The notes under the pieces: generated by a model | What the model was told of the DNA's origin: nothing | Database searches by the model: none | Seen by the model: the letters and a program-made list of their open reading frames with translations, nothing else | Assembly (NCBI RefSeq): GCF_003096675.1 | Contig: NZ_QEKW01000001.1 | Span: 186,001 to 250,000, forward strand | Source of the DNA: Actinomycetospora cinnamomea | Lineage (GTDB): Bacteria; Actinomycetota; Actinomycetes; Mycobacteriales; Pseudonocardiaceae | DNA length: 64,000 nt | Reading direction: 5' to 3' | Shown: positions 47,156 through 57,371 of the stretch, in pieces | Position numbering within the stretch: position 1 is the first letter of the stretch | Layout: each line of letters starts with the position of its first letter | Made by a program: the position numbers and the translations under genes

Positions 47156-48034
47156 GTGCCCGAGGGTGACACCGTCTTCCTCGCCGGTCGGCGTCTCCAC
47201 GACGCGCTGGCCGGCCGGGAGCTGACGCGCGGCGAGCTGCGCCACCCGCGGCTCGTCCAGCACGACCTCGCGGGTCGCTCCGTGCTGGAGGTCGTCAGCG
47301 TCGGCAAGCACCTGTTCACCCGCTTCGACGACGGCACGAGCCTGCACAGCCACTTCCGCATGGACGGCTCCTGGCACCTCTACCGGCCGGGCCGCCCGTG
47401 GCGCGGCCCCGACCACCAGGTGCGCGCGATCCTCGAGGTGCCCGACCGCGTGGCCGTCGGGTTCCGCCTGCACGACCTCGACCTGCTGCCGACCGAGCGC
47501 GAGGACACGTGGGTCGGGCACCTCGGCCCCGACCTGTTGGGCGACGGCTGGGGCTCCGCCGCGGCCGCCGAGGTCGAGCGGCGGCTGCGCGCCGACCCCG
47601 AGCGCGAGCTCGGCGCCGCCCTGCTCGACCAGCGGGTGGCGTGCGGGGTCGGGAACCTCTACAAGGCCGAGATCTGCTTCCTGCTCGGCGTCTCGCCGTG
47701 GACGCGGGTCGGCGACCTCACCGACCGGCAGGTCCACGACGCGGTCACCTGGGCCCACAAGCTGCTCGCCCGCAACGCCTGGCGTCCCGAGCAGTCCACC
47801 ACCGGCGACCTCGGGGAGGGCGCCCAGCACTGGGTGTTCGAACGCGGCGGGCGCGGGTGCCGGCGCTGTCGTGACGTGGTGCGCACGGCGGGACAGGACG
47901 ACGGCGGGGCCGACCGCGAGGACCGGATCGCCTACTTCTGCCCCACCTGCCAGCCGGGCCCCCACCCGCCCCCGGCCCGCCGCGGCGGCCGCCGACCGCA
48001 GCAGCAGTCGGGACGGCGCTCGCGCTACGGCTGA
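47156..48034 (+). CDS. nei2: Fpg/Nei-family DNA glycosylase-lyase (endonuclease VIII type)
   Basis: 292 residues. The active-site N-terminus is Pro-Glu-Gly-Asp-Thr ([14 protein letters not shown]) once the start Met is removed: Pro2 is the Schiff-base nucleophile. Lys53-type lysine lies in [21 protein letters not shown] follows. The helix-two-turn-helix is [22 protein letters not shown] and the zinc finger is CRRC ... CPTC. It removes oxidised bases from DNA. PEGDT rather than PELPE puts it with Nei2 of actinobacteria. GTG start; basic C-terminal tail. Confidence 0.92.
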   Translation: MPEGDTVFLAGRRLHDALAGRELTRGELRHPRLVQHDLAGRSVLEVVSVGKHLFTRFDDGTSLHSHFRMDGSWHLYRPGRPWRGPDHQVRAILEVPDRVAVGFRLHDLDLLPTEREDTWVGHLGPDLLGDGWGSAAAAEVERRLRADPERELGAALLDQRVACGVGNLYKAEICFLLGVSPWTRVGDLTDRQVHDAVTWAHKLLARNAWRPEQSTTGDLGEGAQHWVFERGGRGCRRCRDVVRTAGQDDGGADREDRIAYFCPTCQPGPHPPPARRGGRRPQQQSGRRSRYG

Positions 48035-48072
48035 GCCACCTATGCGGGCCCCGACAGCGGCACACTGCCCTG

Positions 48073-50814
48073 ATGGACGCCGTGCCGCCCGGGCGCGAGC
48101 ACGAGACGGCGGTGCTCGTCTCGGCGCTGGACGACGCGTGCGCGGGTCAGGGCACCGCGGTACTCGTGGTCGGTGAAGCCGGGATCGGCAAGTCGACCCT
48201 GCTCGGGGCGCTGCTCGACGCGGCGGAGCACCGTGGGCTACCGGCACTGCTCGGGCGGGCCAGCCCCGACCTCGGCAGCCCCGCCTTCTGGCCCTGGACC
48301 CGCCTGCTGGGCAGCCCCGCCGCCCGCGATCGGGGCCTCGACCCGGCGGTGCTCGACCTCGCGGTGGCCGCCGAGGGCCCGGAAGCGAGCGACGCCCGGG
48401 CCCGCTTCCGCGCGGTCGCGGACACCGCCGACGCCCTCGCGGCGGCCGCCGACGCCGGGCTCGTGGTGGCCGTGGAGGACGTGCACGCCGCCGACGAGGC
48501 CTCCCTGACCCTGCTGCGCCACCTCGCCGGGGAGGTCGTCGCCACCCGGGGGCCCGCCCTGCTGCTGGTGGCCACGAGCCGCGAGCCCGTACCCGAGGGG
48601 CTCGACGAGGCCGTCCCCGTCGTGCTGCGCCCGGGACGTCTCGGGCGCGAGGCCGTCCGCGAGCTGCTGCGGCGGCGCGACGGGCACGAGCCCGACGAGG
48701 CGGGCGTCGACACCCTGCTCCACGTGAGCGCGGGGCACCCGCTGCACCTGCGGGAGCTCCTGCGGGCACCCGAGGTGCACGCCGGGGCGGTCGCATCCCT
48801 CGTGCGGCGTCGCGTCGCCGGGCTCTCCCCCGGCGCGACGGACCTGCTCGCGACGGCGGCCGTCGCCGGCGAGGAGGTGGAGCTCGGCCTCCTCGGCGCG
48901 CCCGAGCCCGCGGTCCTCGCCGAGGTGCTCGCGGCGGGCCTGCTGCACGCCGACCCGCGGGACGCGGGTCGGATGCGCTGGTCGCACGCGCTGCTGCGCG
49001 CCGCGTGCCGCGACGGGCTCCCGGCGGCCCGGCGCCGGGCCGAGCACGGCCGCCTCGCCGATGCCCTGCCGGCGACCCGGACGGGCGAGGTGGCGCGGCA
49101 CCGTCTCGCCGCCGCCGTCTCGCCCGAGGGACGGGCCGCGGCCGCGGCCGCCTGCCGCGCGGCGGCGGAGTCGGCAACCGCCCGGCGGGCGCCCGACGAC
49201 GCCGCCGGCTGGTACCGGCGCGCCCTGGACGTGACCGACGACCCGGAGCTCCGGACGGAGCTGCGCCTCGCGCTGGCCCGGGCACTCGTCCGCGCCGACC
49301 GCACCACCGACGCCATCGACGAGGCCGCCGCGGTACTCGACGCCGCCGAGCCCGCAGGTCGCGCCGACCTCGCGGCCGGCGCGGCCGTCGTCGTCCGCGG
49401 TATCGGCCCCGACCTCGTGGCCGGGCGGATCGAAGGGCTGGTGCAGCGCGCCGGCGCGCTGCTCGCCGGGGAGGACTCGGCCCGCCGAGCGCGTGTCCTC
49501 GCCCAGGAGGCCATGGTCGCGGCGGTGCGCGGCCGGCCGGACGAGGCGGCGGAGATCTCGGCCCGGGCGCTGGCGATGGCCGACCGGCACGAGCACGAGC
49601 CCGAGGGCGTCGACGCGGTCCTGCACGCGCTGCACGCCCGCTACGAGGTGTGCGGCGGGCCCGGGCACGTGGACGCCCGGCTCGCCGTCGGGCGGCGCAC
49701 CATCGCCCTCGGCCAGGCCACGCAGCGTCCGGAGGCCCTGGTGTGGGGTCATGTGTGGCGCATCGACGACGCCTTCGAGCTCGGGGCGACGGACGTGGTC
49801 GACGTGGGTATCGAGGCCCTCGGGGCCGTCGCCGACCGGCTCGGCGGCAGCCTCGCCCGGTGGCACGAGCTGCGGGCGCGGGCCGCCCGAGCGCACCTCG
49901 TGGGCCGGTACGAGGACGCGTTCGTCCTGGCCGGACGTTTCCGGGACGTCGGCCGCCGCAGCCAGGACCCGACCGCCGAGCCCCTGTACGAGGCGTTCGT
50001 GAGCCTGCTCCACCGCGACCTGGGCAGCCTCGCGGCGTGGCGACCCGGCGGGGAGGCCTTCGCGCGCATGCGGCACCTCCCGATCTTCTGGGCCACCGCC
50101 GGCGTCGCGTACCTCGACCGCGGCGACGAGGAGCTGGCCCGCACGCTCTACGACGAGCTGCGCCCGCACCTGTTCGCCGTCCCGCACACCAACCGGTGGC
50201 GGCCGGTCGCCTGCTGCGGGAGCGAGCTGGCCGTCGCGTTCGGCGACACGGAGGTGGTGGGGGCGGTCCTCGCCCAGCTGCGCCCCCACACGGCGCTGCG
50301 CGGCGACAGCAGCACCGGCTGCCCCGGACCGGTGGCCCGCTTCGCCGCGGCTGCCGCCCGCCACGTCGGCGAGCACGACGAGGCCGTCCGGCTGGCCGAG
50401 CAGGCCGTGACCTCGGACCGGCGCCTCGGCGCGGTGCCGGGGCTGGCGCGCTCGGATCTGGAGCTGGGGCGCTCCCTCGCGTCGCGCGCCGGCACCGGTG
50501 ATCGCGAGCGTGCCCGGGGGGTGCTCGACGAGGCGCGGACCGTGGCCCGCCGCCTGGGTCTGCGGCCGACGCTGGAGGGCGCGTCGGCGCTGCTCGCCGA
50601 GCTCACCGGGCTGGGACCGGGCGCGGGGTCGCTCACGGCACGCGAGCGCGAGACCGTCGCTCTCGTCGTCACCGGGCTGGCCAACCGCGAGGTCGCCGCC
50701 CGGCTGGTGATCAGCGAGCGGACGGTCGAGAGCCACGTCCGCCACGCGCTGGCCAAGCTGGGGCTGCACAACCGCACGCAGCTCGCCGCGTGGGCCGCCG
50801 ACGCACTGTCCTGA
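48073..50814 (+). CDS. Large LuxR-family ATPase regulator (LAL type)
   Basis: 913 residues. N-terminal AAA ATPase: Walker [16 protein letters not shown] near residue 34, Walker B-like [24 protein letters not shown] long tetratricopeptide-like middle section follows. The C-terminal LuxR helix-turn-helix is [45 protein letters not shown]. Such proteins activate catabolic or antibiotic genes. Target unknown; the next gene downstream is a barrel-domain protein. ATG at 48073, 38 bases after the Nei gene. Confidence 0.93.
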   Translation: MDAVPPGREHETAVLVSALDDACAGQGTAVLVVGEAGIGKSTLLGALLDAAEHRGLPALLGRASPDLGSPAFWPWTRLLGSPAARDRGLDPAVLDLAVAAEGPEASDARARFRAVADTADALAAAADAGLVVAVEDVHAADEASLTLLRHLAGEVVATRGPALLLVATSREPVPEGLDEAVPVVLRPGRLGREAVRELLRRRDGHEPDEAGVDTLLHVSAGHPLHLRELLRAPEVHAGAVASLVRRRVAGLSPGATDLLATAAVAGEEVELGLLGAPEPAVLAEVLAAGLLHADPRDAGRMRWSHALLRAACRDGLPAARRRAEHGRLADALPATRTGEVARHRLAAAVSPEGRAAAAAACRAAAESATARRAPDDAAGWYRRALDVTDDPELRTELRLALARALVRADRTTDAIDEAAAVLDAAEPAGRADLAAGAAVVVRGIGPDLVAGRIEGLVQRAGALLAGEDSARRARVLAQEAMVAAVRGRPDEAAEISARALAMADRHEHEPEGVDAVLHALHARYEVCGGPGHVDARLAVGRRTIALGQATQRPEALVWGHVWRIDDAFELGATDVVDVGIEALGAVADRLGGSLARWHELRARAARAHLVGRYEDAFVLAGRFRDVGRRSQDPTAEPLYEAFVSLLHRDLGSLAAWRPGGEAFARMRHLPIFWATAGVAYLDRGDEELARTLYDELRPHLFAVPHTNRWRPVACCGSELAVAFGDTEVVGAVLAQLRPHTALRGDSSTGCPGPVARFAAAAARHVGEHDEAVRLAEQAVTSDRRLGAVPGLARSDLELGRSLASRAGTGDRERARGVLDEARTVARRLGLRPTLEGASALLAELTGLGPGAGSLTARERETVALVVTGLANREVAARLVISERTVESHVRHALAKLGLHNRTQLAAWAADALS

Positions 50815-50930
50815 TCGTCCTGCCCGCCCCTCCTGCGTACCGCGTCCTGCGTACCAGCACGGAGGTCCGACCGCGCGCCGCGCGCCACGCTGGGCAGCGC
50901 TCATCACCCACCCGAGAGGACGTGGACGCC

Positions 50931-51572
50931 GTGTTCGCCCGATTCCAGACCGTGGCCACAGTGCCGCCCACCGACGACCCCGACGCCCGCCGCCGCGAGC
51001 TCACCGACATCCTGCGCCGCCATGCCGGGTACAGCGGGGCCTACTTCCTCGTGTCCGGGCCGACCGCGATGCGAGCGCTGGTGACCCTGTGGTCCACCGA
51101 GGAGGACGCCCGCGCCGCGTCGGACCGCACGCGCGCCGCCCAGGGAGGCGGACCGCGTCCGGTGACCCTCGACGAGGACACCGTCTACGAGGTCACCGAC
51201 GACGAGCCCGGGGCCGCCGCCGACGGCGAGCCGGCGGTCGTGGCCGTCGCGGCGTTCGACGGGCCCTTCAGCGACGCCGGGCGGGCGGCGATCGACCGCG
51301 TCCACCGCCGGCAGGTCATCCCGGCCGCGCGGGCGGTGCCCGGCACGGTCCGGCTGCTGGTCCTGTGGGACCACCTGTCCCGCTCGATGCGCGCGCTGCT
51401 CCTGGCCACCGACGCGGCGTCGCTCCGCGCGGCCCACGAGGCGGTCGAGGCGACCGACCCCGCCGCGGAGGAGGACCCGGCCCTGGTCTCCCCACCGGAC
51501 CGCGTGGATTCCTGGGAGGTGGCCGGCGCGGACGTCCCGGCCCGTCTCACGGGTGCATCCGCGCGCCCTTGA
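50931..51572 (+). CDS. Protein with two tandem dimeric alpha/beta-barrel (ABM-like) domains
   Basis: 213 residues from GTG 50931 (GTG at 50922 is possible but too near GAGAGGA). Two similar halves: RHAGYSGAYFLVSGPTAMRALVTLWSTEEDARAA and later AARAVPGTVRLLVLWDHLSRSMRALLLATDAASLRAAHEAV, each like an antibiotic-biosynthesis-monooxygenase (ABM) barrel. A fused pair would form a pseudo-dimer. No cofactor motif. Downstream of the LuxR regulator, which may control it. Confidence 0.7.
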   Translation: MFARFQTVATVPPTDDPDARRRELTDILRRHAGYSGAYFLVSGPTAMRALVTLWSTEEDARAASDRTRAAQGGGPRPVTLDEDTVYEVTDDEPGAAADGEPAVVAVAAFDGPFSDAGRAAIDRVHRRQVIPAARAVPGTVRLLVLWDHLSRSMRALLLATDAASLRAAHEAVEATDPAAEEDPALVSPPDRVDSWEVAGADVPARLTGASARP

Positions 51573-51696
51573 CGATCTTGTCGACGGCGTTGCGCGGGCC
51601 GTGCCGCTCCGCAGGCCCCGGCCGAGGGCTCGGCCGTGGGCGGCCCGCAGCACCCCGGCGTCCGCCGCGAAGACCATCACCGGCCGGCCGAGCAAT

Positions 51697-51795
51697 CGGC
51701 AGGTAGGCGGTGCCGTCGGCATCTTCCACGACCAGGCGCACCTCACGCGGCACTTCCGCCGTGTCGTCGGCACCACGCCGGCACGGTTCGCGCAG
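51697..51795 (+). pseudogene. C-terminal remnant of an AraC-family regulator
   Basis: The translation here reads VGGAVGIFHDQAHLTRHFRR then VVGTTPARFAQ, the second helix-turn-helix and end of an AraC/XylS protein. The upstream reading frame has no AraC sequence and no first helix-turn-helix, so only this piece remains. It lies in the 290-base gap between the barrel-domain gene and pspA. Likely debris of a deleted or degraded gene. Confidence 0.65.
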
Positions 51796-51816
51796 TGCGG
51801 CACCGTCCTGACACAG

Positions 51817-51854
51817 CGCGGCCGCCCGTCCCCGGGGGGCGACGGGCGGCCGCG
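51817..51854. terminator. Strong hairpin after the AraC remnant, before pspA 3' end
   Basis: CGCGGCCGCCCGTC (51817-51830), 10-base loop, and its exact complement (51841-51854). It ends 8 bases before the pspA stop and faces both the plus-strand remnant and minus-strand pspA. Confidence 0.7.
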
Positions 51855-51862
51855 GTGAGGAA

Positions 51863-52687
51863 CTACTGGCGCGGCGCCTGCTGCTGGGTGGGCTGCTGCT
51901 GCGGCTGGGCCGGCTGGGGCTGGGCCTGCGGCTGGGCCGACTGGCCGGCCGGGATCTGCTGGGTGCCCTGGCCCATCGAGGCGCGGATCTGGTCGAGGCG
52001 GCTCTTGCCCGCGTAGTCGCGCGTGGCCTCCTCGACCTCGAGCATGCGGCCCTGCACGCTGTTCTGCGCGAGCTCGGCCTGGCCCAGCGCCGTCGAGTAG
52101 CGACGCTCGATCTTGTCGCGCACCTCGTCGAGCGACGGGGTGTTGCCCGGCGCGGCGACCTCGCTCATCTGGCGCAGGGACGCGGACACCTGCTCCTGCA
52201 TCTTGGCCTGCTCGAGCTGGCTGAGGAGCTTCGTGCGCTCCGCGATCTTGGTCTGCAGGACCTGGGCGTTGCGCTCGACGGCCTGCTTGGCCTGCTGCGC
52301 CGCGCCGATCGCCTGGTCGTGCAGCGTCTTGAGGTCCTCGACGTTCTGCTCGGCGGTGACCAGCTGCGACGCGAACTGCTCCGCGCTCTGCTCGTAGCGC
52401 TGCGCGGACTCCTCGTCGCCCTTGGCCCGCGCGTCGTCGGCCATCACCAGCGCCTGGCGCGCCGAGGCCTGCAGCTTCTCGATGTCGGCGAGCTGGCGGT
52501 TCAGCTTCATCTCCAGCTGGCGCTGGTTGCCGATCACCGACGCGGCCTGCTGCGACAGCGACTGGTGCTGGCGCTGCGCGTCCTCGATGGCCTGCTGGAT
52601 CTGCACCTTCGGGTCGGCGTGCTCGTCGATCTTCGAGGAGAACGCCGCCAGGAAGTACCGCCAGGCCTTGACGAAGGGGTTGGCCAT
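51863..52687 (-). CDS. pspA: PspA/IM30-family envelope-stress protein
   Basis: 274 residues. Almost entirely coiled-coil: [20 protein letters not shown] at the membrane-binding N-terminus, then long helices rich in Gln, Ala and Glu (residues about 20-220), and a Gln/Pro-rich tail ([12 protein letters not shown]). Same family as M. tuberculosis Rv2744c, which keeps membrane integrity together with ClgR. ATG at 52687 follows GGGAG. It is 109 bases downstream of clgR on the same strand, as in mycobacteria. Confidence 0.95.
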   Translation of the reverse strand: MANPFVKAWRYFLAAFSSKIDEHADPKVQIQQAIEDAQRQHQSLSQQAASVIGNQRQLEMKLNRQLADIEKLQASARQALVMADDARAKGDEESAQRYEQSAEQFASQLVTAEQNVEDLKTLHDQAIGAAQQAKQAVERNAQVLQTKIAERTKLLSQLEQAKMQEQVSASLRQMSEVAAPGNTPSLDEVRDKIERRYSTALGQAELAQNSVQGRMLEVEEATRDYAGKSRLDQIRASMGQGTQQIPAGQSAQPQAQPQPAQPQQQPTQQQAPRQ

Positions 52688-52796
52688 CTGCTCCCGCCCA
52701 ACTCGTGACGTCGATCCGGCTCAGGCCACGACATCCGCGCCTGGTCTCGCCGACCATGGTCTCACCTCCCTGCGGAGGCTTCCACCGACCCGCCGA

Positions 52797-53396
52797 TCAC
52801 GCCGCGGCGCGCACCACCGGGGCCGTGGGGCCGGGACCGGACGCCGCCGGCGGCAGGGTGACGAGGCCGACGAGCCGCGCCGGCGTCGCGCCCTCGACGG
52901 GCGCCACGACCTGCTCGCCGTCGTCGCGGGTGGGCGCGCCCTCGGGCTCGGGCAGCGCGACGGTGCGCGGCGCGGCCGGCTCCGCGGGCTCGGCCGGGGC
53001 GGGCAGGGAGGCCGACATGCTCGCCGACGCCGGGGACGCGGCCTCGTCGGACGCGGGCTCGAACGCCTCCTCCACCGCGGTGCGCAGCGCCTCGTCCATG
53101 CCCGGCTCGTCGCCTGCCCGACCGCGGGGCGCGGCGCCGACCCCCGCGGGCACGGGGCGCGGCGCGGGGCGCAGGGCGTCGGCGACCTCGTCGAGCAGCT
53201 CGGGCAGCGGCAGCTCGAGGGCCTCGCAGATGGCCGCCAGCAGCTCGCTGGACGGCTCCTTGCGGCCACGCTCGACCTCGGAGAGGTATCCGAGGCTCAC
53301 GCGCGCCTCCCGTGAGACGTCGCGCAGCGTGCGGCGCCGCTCGGTCCGGGCCCGGCGGATGGTCCCGCCGATGGCCTCGCGCAACAGCAGCGTCAT
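52797..53396 (-). CDS. clgR: ClgR-type XRE regulator with a long C-terminal extension
   Basis: 199 residues. The helix-turn-helix at residues 5-70 ([20 protein letters not shown] then [40 protein letters not shown]) is a close match to actinobacterial ClgR, which controls clp protease and envelope-stress genes. The usual protein is a little over 100 residues; here about 100 more follow, rich in Ala, Pro and Glu. ATG is preceded by GGAGG with 6 bases. A ClgR box lies 125 bases upstream. Confidence 0.9.
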   Translation of the reverse strand: MTLLLREAIGGTIRRARTERRRTLRDVSREARVSLGYLSEVERGRKEPSSELLAAICEALELPLPELLDEVADALRPAPRPVPAGVGAAPRGRAGDEPGMDEALRTAVEEAFEPASDEAASPASASMSASLPAPAEPAEPAAPRTVALPEPEGAPTRDDGEQVVAPVEGATPARLVGLVTLPPAASGPGPTAPVVRAAA

Positions 53397-53520
53397 GCCG
53401 CACCTCCCAGCACCGGCCGTGGGTCCCGCTCGGGCGACGCCGCGGTCGGGGCGTCGACGACCATGTCGTTCCACCGTACCGACGGCGATCGTGCGGCGAC
53501 GGGGACGCGGGCGCGGGGGC

Positions 53521-53537
53521 GTTCGCCGACGGCGAAC
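53521..53537. promoter_or_regulatory. ClgR-binding box
   Basis: GTTCGCCGACGGCGAAC: GTTCGC, five bases, GCGAAC. It fits the ClgR pattern CGC-YNANR-GCG with TT/AA flanks. Located 125 bases upstream of clgR and 2 bases from the pgsA stop, so ClgR probably controls its own gene and pspA. Confidence 0.75.
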
Positions 53538-53538
53538 C

Positions 53539-54171
53539 TCAGGTCGCGCGGGCCCGGGCGCGCAGGCGCAGGGCGCGGACCAGGTAGTCGACGCCGGTGA
53601 CCACGGTCACGACCACCGCGGCGAGCATCAGCACGCCGACGCCGGGCGCGAAGAACGCCGGCAGCGGCATGATCGCGAGCCCCAGGGCCACGGTCTGCAG
53701 CACGGTCTTGATCTTGCCGCCGCGGCTGGCGGGGATGACGCCGTGGCGCAGCACCCAGAACCGCAGCAGGGTCACCCCCAGCTCGCGGACCGCGATCGTG
53801 ATCGTCACCCACCAGGCCAGCTCGCCGAGCACCGAGAGCCCCACGAGCGCGGCGCCGGTCAGCGCCTTGTCCGCGATCGGGTCGGCGATCTTGCCGAAGT
53901 CGGTGACCAGCCCCCAGCGGCGGGCGAGGTCGCCGTCGAAGGTGTCGGTCAGCGACGCCACCGCGAACACCGCGAACGCCGCCCACCGCCACACGGGGCT
54001 CGACCCGCCGTCGACGAAGAGCACCACGAGGAACACCGGGACGAGCACCAGGCGCACGACGGTCAGACCGTTCGCGACGTTGACCAGCGGCACCGGCGGC
54101 ACCACGGCGCTGGGGCCCGTGGCGGGCGCCGACCCGGGTCCCGGCCGGCGGCCCGGGCCGGAGGCCGTCAC
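53539..54171 (-). CDS. pgsA: CDP-diacylglycerol-glycerol-3-phosphate 3-phosphatidyltransferase
   Basis: 210 residues. First committed step of phosphatidylglycerol (and cardiolipin) synthesis at the membrane. CDP-alcohol phosphotransferase signature DG-x2-AR-x8-G-x3-D-x3-D is [23 protein letters not shown]. Six membrane helices. N-terminus is Pro/Gly-rich before [15 protein letters not shown] overlaps the rimO stop by four bases. Place between rimO and clgR is typical. Confidence 0.95.
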   Translation of the reverse strand: MTASGPGRRPGPGSAPATGPSAVVPPVPLVNVANGLTVVRLVLVPVFLVVLFVDGGSSPVWRWAAFAVFAVASLTDTFDGDLARRWGLVTDFGKIADPIADKALTGAALVGLSVLGELAWWVTITIAVRELGVTLLRFWVLRHGVIPASRGGKIKTVLQTVALGLAIMPLPAFFAPGVGVLMLAAVVVTVVTGVDYLVRALRLRARARAT

Positions 54172-55688
54172 CGCGCTCCGGCGCCGACGGGCGCCCCGGC
54201 GGCGAGGTCGGCGGCACCGCCGTCCCCGGCGACCCCCAGCGCCTCGACGACCAGGTCGATGCCCTCGGCGTCCACGACGCGCCCGGTGACCACGACCCCC
54301 GGGGCGAGGCCGTCGAGCAGCGTCAGGTCGCCGACGAGACGGCACTCGCCGTCCACGTCGGGCCCCTGGTGGGCCGCGCGGCCCACCCAGCGCTCGTCGT
54401 CGGGCTCGTCGGCGTCCCACCGCTCCACGAGGACCTCGACGGTCCTGCCCACCCGCCGCGCGGCGCGGTCCTCGGCGACGTGCTCGGCGAGGCGGGTGAT
54501 GCGCTCGACACGCGCGGCGACCTCGCCGGCGTCGACCTTGTCGGGCAGGCCGAGGGCCTCGGTGCCGTCCTCGTCGGAGTAGCCGAACACGCCGACGGCG
54601 TCCAGCTCGGCCTCGGCGAGGAACGCCTCGAGCTCGGCCAGGTCCTCCTCGGTCTCGCCGGGAAAGCCCACGATGACGTTGGAGCGGATGCCCGCCTCCG
54701 GGTCGAGCGCGCGGATCTCCCGGCAGAGCGCCAGGAACGTCTCCCGCGACCCGAAGCGCCGCATCCGGCGCAGCACGGGGGCGCTGGCGTGCTGGAACGA
54801 CAGGTCGAAGTACGACGCGACACCCGGCGTGGTGGCGATCGCGCGCAGCAGCGGCGGGCGCACCTCGGCCGGCTGCAGGTACGACACGCGGACCCGGCGC
54901 AGGCCGGGCACGACGGTCAGCTCGCCGAGCAGGCGCTCCAGCGCCCCGCCCGCGGCCCCGCGGGCGTCGATGTCCTTGCCGTAGGACGTGGAGTTCTCGC
55001 TGACCAGCAGCACCTCGGCGACACCGTGGTCCGCGAGCCACGCGGCCTCGGCGACGACGTCACCCGGGTCGCGGGAGACGAAGGCGCCGCGGAAGGAGGG
55101 GATGGCGCAGAAGCTGCAACGCCGGTCGCACCCCGAAGCCAGCTTGAGCGGGGCGACCGGGGCGTCGTCGAGGCGCCGGCGCGGGACCGTCGGCACCCAC
55201 TCGTGCCCGGGGATGCTCGTGTCACGCACCGCCTCGGGCCGCTTCACCGGGCTGATCGGCAGCAGCGTGCGGCGGTCGGTGGGGGTGTGCGACGCGAGCG
55301 GGCGGCCGGCCAGGACGTCGTCGAGGCGGGCGGGCAGGTCGCCGTAGTGGTCGAAGCCGAGCACCGCGGCCGCCTCCGGGAGCGCCTCGGCGAGCTCCGC
55401 GCCGTACCGCTCGGCCATGCAGCCCACGGCGACGACCTTCGCCCCGTCCGCAGAGCCGCCCCCGGCGGCCAGCACCGCGTCGACCGAGTCCTTCTTGGCC
55501 TGCTCGACGAACGTGCAGGTGTTGACGACGACGACGTCGGCGTCCCCGTCGTCGCCCGGGGCGACGTCCCAGCCCTCGGCGGCGAGCCGGCCGGCCAGCT
55601 CCTCGGAGTCCACGTCGTTGCGGGCGCACCCGAGCGTCACGAGGGCGACCCTCGGGTGCTCGCGGGCACGGGGAGAAGGGTCGGCCAC
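54168..55688 (-). CDS. rimO: Ribosomal protein S12 methylthiotransferase RimO
   Basis: 506 residues. Radical SAM enzyme of the MiaB family, here with N-terminal [29 protein letters not shown] and VGCMAERYG. Radical SAM motif CDRRCSFC, then [10 protein letters not shown] and a TRAM domain ([20 protein letters not shown]). The N-terminal VDSEE and the CTFVEQAK motif are RimO-type and separate it from MiaB. Couples to pgsA. GTG start at 55688; divergent from argA by 56 bases. Confidence 0.96.
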   Translation of the reverse strand: MADPSPRAREHPRVALVTLGCARNDVDSEELAGRLAAEGWDVAPGDDGDADVVVVNTCTFVEQAKKDSVDAVLAAGGGSADGAKVVAVGCMAERYGAELAEALPEAAAVLGFDHYGDLPARLDDVLAGRPLASHTPTDRRTLLPISPVKRPEAVRDTSIPGHEWVPTVPRRRLDDAPVAPLKLASGCDRRCSFCAIPSFRGAFVSRDPGDVVAEAAWLADHGVAEVLLVSENSTSYGKDIDARGAAGGALERLLGELTVVPGLRRVRVSYLQPAEVRPPLLRAIATTPGVASYFDLSFQHASAPVLRRMRRFGSRETFLALCREIRALDPEAGIRSNVIVGFPGETEEDLAELEAFLAEAELDAVGVFGYSDEDGTEALGLPDKVDAGEVAARVERITRLAEHVAEDRAARRVGRTVEVLVERWDADEPDDERWVGRAAHQGPDVDGECRLVGDLTLLDGLAPGVVVTGRVVDAEGIDLVVEALGVAGDGGAADLAAGAPVGAGAR

Positions 55689-55744
55689 CTCCCCAGCCTA
55701 TCGGCCCGGGCGCTGGCCTACCCTCCGCTGGTGGTGAGCGCCCG

Positions 55745-56278
55745 GTGACCCCTGCGCACGACACCGCACCCGAGACGGCCGCGCCCGTGCTGCTGCGGCG
55801 GGCGCGCACGGCGGACGTCCGTGGGATCAAGACCCTGGTCGACTCGTTCGCCGACGACAACATCCTGCTGCGCAAGCCCCTGGTCACCCTGTACGAGACG
55901 GTGCAGGAGTTCCGCGTGGCCGTGCGCGGCCGCGACGTCGTGGGGTGCGGGGCCCTGCACGTGCTGTGGGAGGACCTCGCCGAGATCCGCACGATCGCCG
56001 TGCACCCGAGCATGCGGGGCGCCGGGATCGGCCACGGTCTGGTGCACGAGCTGCTCGCCCAGGCCCGGGCGCTGGGCCTGCGCAGCGTGTTCGTCCTCAC
56101 CTTCGAGGTGGCGTTCTTCACCCGCCACGGCTTCCGCGAGATCGAGGGCTCGCCGGTGTCGCCCGAGGTCTACGCCGAGATGATGCAGTCGGCCGACGAG
56201 GGCGTCGCGGAGTTCCTCGACCTCGCCTACGTCAAGCCGAACACCCTCGGCAACACCCGGATGCTGCTGGATCTCTAG
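55745..56278 (+). CDS. argA: Short-form amino-acid N-acetyltransferase (ArgA, Rv2747 type)
   Basis: 177 residues, GNAT fold: RRARTADVRGIKTLVDSFADDNILLRKPL, then the acetyl-CoA site IRTIAVHPSMRGAGIGHGLVHELLAQA and FFTRHGFREI. In M. tuberculosis the same short protein beside pgsA is L-glutamate alpha-N-acetyltransferase, first step of arginine synthesis. GTG at 55745. Position supports this reading. Confidence 0.85.
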   Translation: MTPAHDTAPETAAPVLLRRARTADVRGIKTLVDSFADDNILLRKPLVTLYETVQEFRVAVRGRDVVGCGALHVLWEDLAEIRTIAVHPSMRGAGIGHGLVHELLAQARALGLRSVFVLTFEVAFFTRHGFREIEGSPVSPEVYAEMMQSADEGVAEFLDLAYVKPNTLGNTRMLLDL

Positions 56279-56309
56279 GTGCGCCGCGCGCACGTGGGTA
56301 TCCGGCCGG

Positions 56310-57344
56310 GTGACCGCACCGACCTCCGCCCCCGCCCGTCCCTCGTCCGACACCTCCCGCGTGACGGTGGCCGTCACCGGCGCGACCGGCACGTTCGGCA
56401 GCAGCCTGCTGCCCCTGCTCGCCCTGGACCCGCGCGTCGCCGGTGTGGTCGGGGTGTCCCGGCACCCCGACAGCGGCACCGGCACCGACCGGCGCGCCGA
56501 GTTCCGCCGGGGCGACGTCCGCGACCAGGCGTCGCTGGAGAGCGCGTTCCGCGGAGCCGACGTCGTGGTGCACCTGGCCTACGACATCACCGGCACCACC
56601 AATCCCGGCGCGGTGGAGACGGTCAACGCCGAGGGGGCGCGCGCCGCGTTCCGCGCCGCCGTCGCGGCCGGCGCGCGCCGCTTCGTCTACGCCTCCTCGG
56701 TGGCGGCGTACGGCTTCTCCGACCGCAACCCGATCGGAATGCCCGAGAGCCACCCGCTGGGCGTCCACGACCGCTTCTTCTACGCCCGCGACAAGGCGCG
56801 CAGCGAGCAGCTGCTGGCCGCGGAGTCCGCCCACCACCCCGAGGTGGAGGTCCACGTGCTGCGCCCGTCCGGGGTCGTCGGGCCCGAGCTCGTCGGCGCC
56901 AAGCTCCCGCTGCCCGGACCGCTCGCGGCCCTCGGCGGTCCCCTGCTGGCCGCCGCCCGGCAGTACACGCGCCTGGGCCTGCCGCTGGCCGTGCCGGCGT
57001 TCCCGCTGCAGCTGGTGCACCAGGACGACGTCGGCGAGGCGCTGCGGCGCTGCGCGCTCGGCGACGGACCGGCCGGGCCGTACAACATCGCGGGTGACGG
57101 CGTCGTCACCCTGGCCGAGCTGGCCCGAGAGCTCGGCGCCCGCGTGCTGGAGCTGCCCGCCGAGGTGGCCGCGGTGCCCTCGCGGGCGGTGATGTCGCTG
57201 CCGCTGCCGCTGCCCTACCCGCTGCAGTGGATCGCGGCGGGCACCTACCCGGCGATCATGGACACGACGCGCGCGAAGGAGGAGCTGGGCTGGCGTCCGC
57301 GCTTCACCGGCCTGGGCGCGTGGCGCGACACCGTGCGCCGCTGA
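56310..57344 (+). CDS. NAD-dependent epimerase/dehydratase-family protein
   Basis: 344 residues. Extended SDR: GATGTFGSSLLPLLA, GADVVVHLAYDITGT, YASSVAAYGF then Tyr-x3-Lys in FYARDKARSEQLL. C-terminal part (VPAFPLQLVHQDDVGEALR) completes the fold. Substrate cannot be read. GTG at 56310, 31 bases after argA; it may share that transcript. Confidence 0.87.
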   Translation: MTAPTSAPARPSSDTSRVTVAVTGATGTFGSSLLPLLALDPRVAGVVGVSRHPDSGTGTDRRAEFRRGDVRDQASLESAFRGADVVVHLAYDITGTTNPGAVETVNAEGARAAFRAAVAAGARRFVYASSVAAYGFSDRNPIGMPESHPLGVHDRFFYARDKARSEQLLAAESAHHPEVEVHVLRPSGVVGPELVGAKLPLPGPLAALGGPLLAAARQYTRLGLPLAVPAFPLQLVHQDDVGEALRRCALGDGPAGPYNIAGDGVVTLAELARELGARVLELPAEVAAVPSRAVMSLPLPLPYPLQWIAAGTYPAIMDTTRAKEELGWRPRFTGLGAWRDTVRR

Positions 57345-57371
57345 CCCCGCGCCCACGACGTCGGCGCCGGC

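Noticed and set aside
43196-49285. A minus-strand open frame of about 2000 codons
   Set aside because: Only the last 506 codons (M28 peptidase) have domains; the rest lies antisense to the exporter, Nei and LuxR genes and lacks stops because of high GC.
51547-51753. Minus-strand 68-codon frame beginning MPREVRLVVEDADG
   Set aside because: Overlaps the AraC remnant, has no ribosome site or family resemblance that I can support, and is Arg/Pro-rich after the first 25 residues.
52687-52757. A good Shine-Dalgarno and ATG at 52757 upstream of pspA
   Set aside because: The frame opened there is not in phase with pspA, runs antisense-like through it without any recognisable domain, and PspA has its own ATG at 52687 with a ribosome site.
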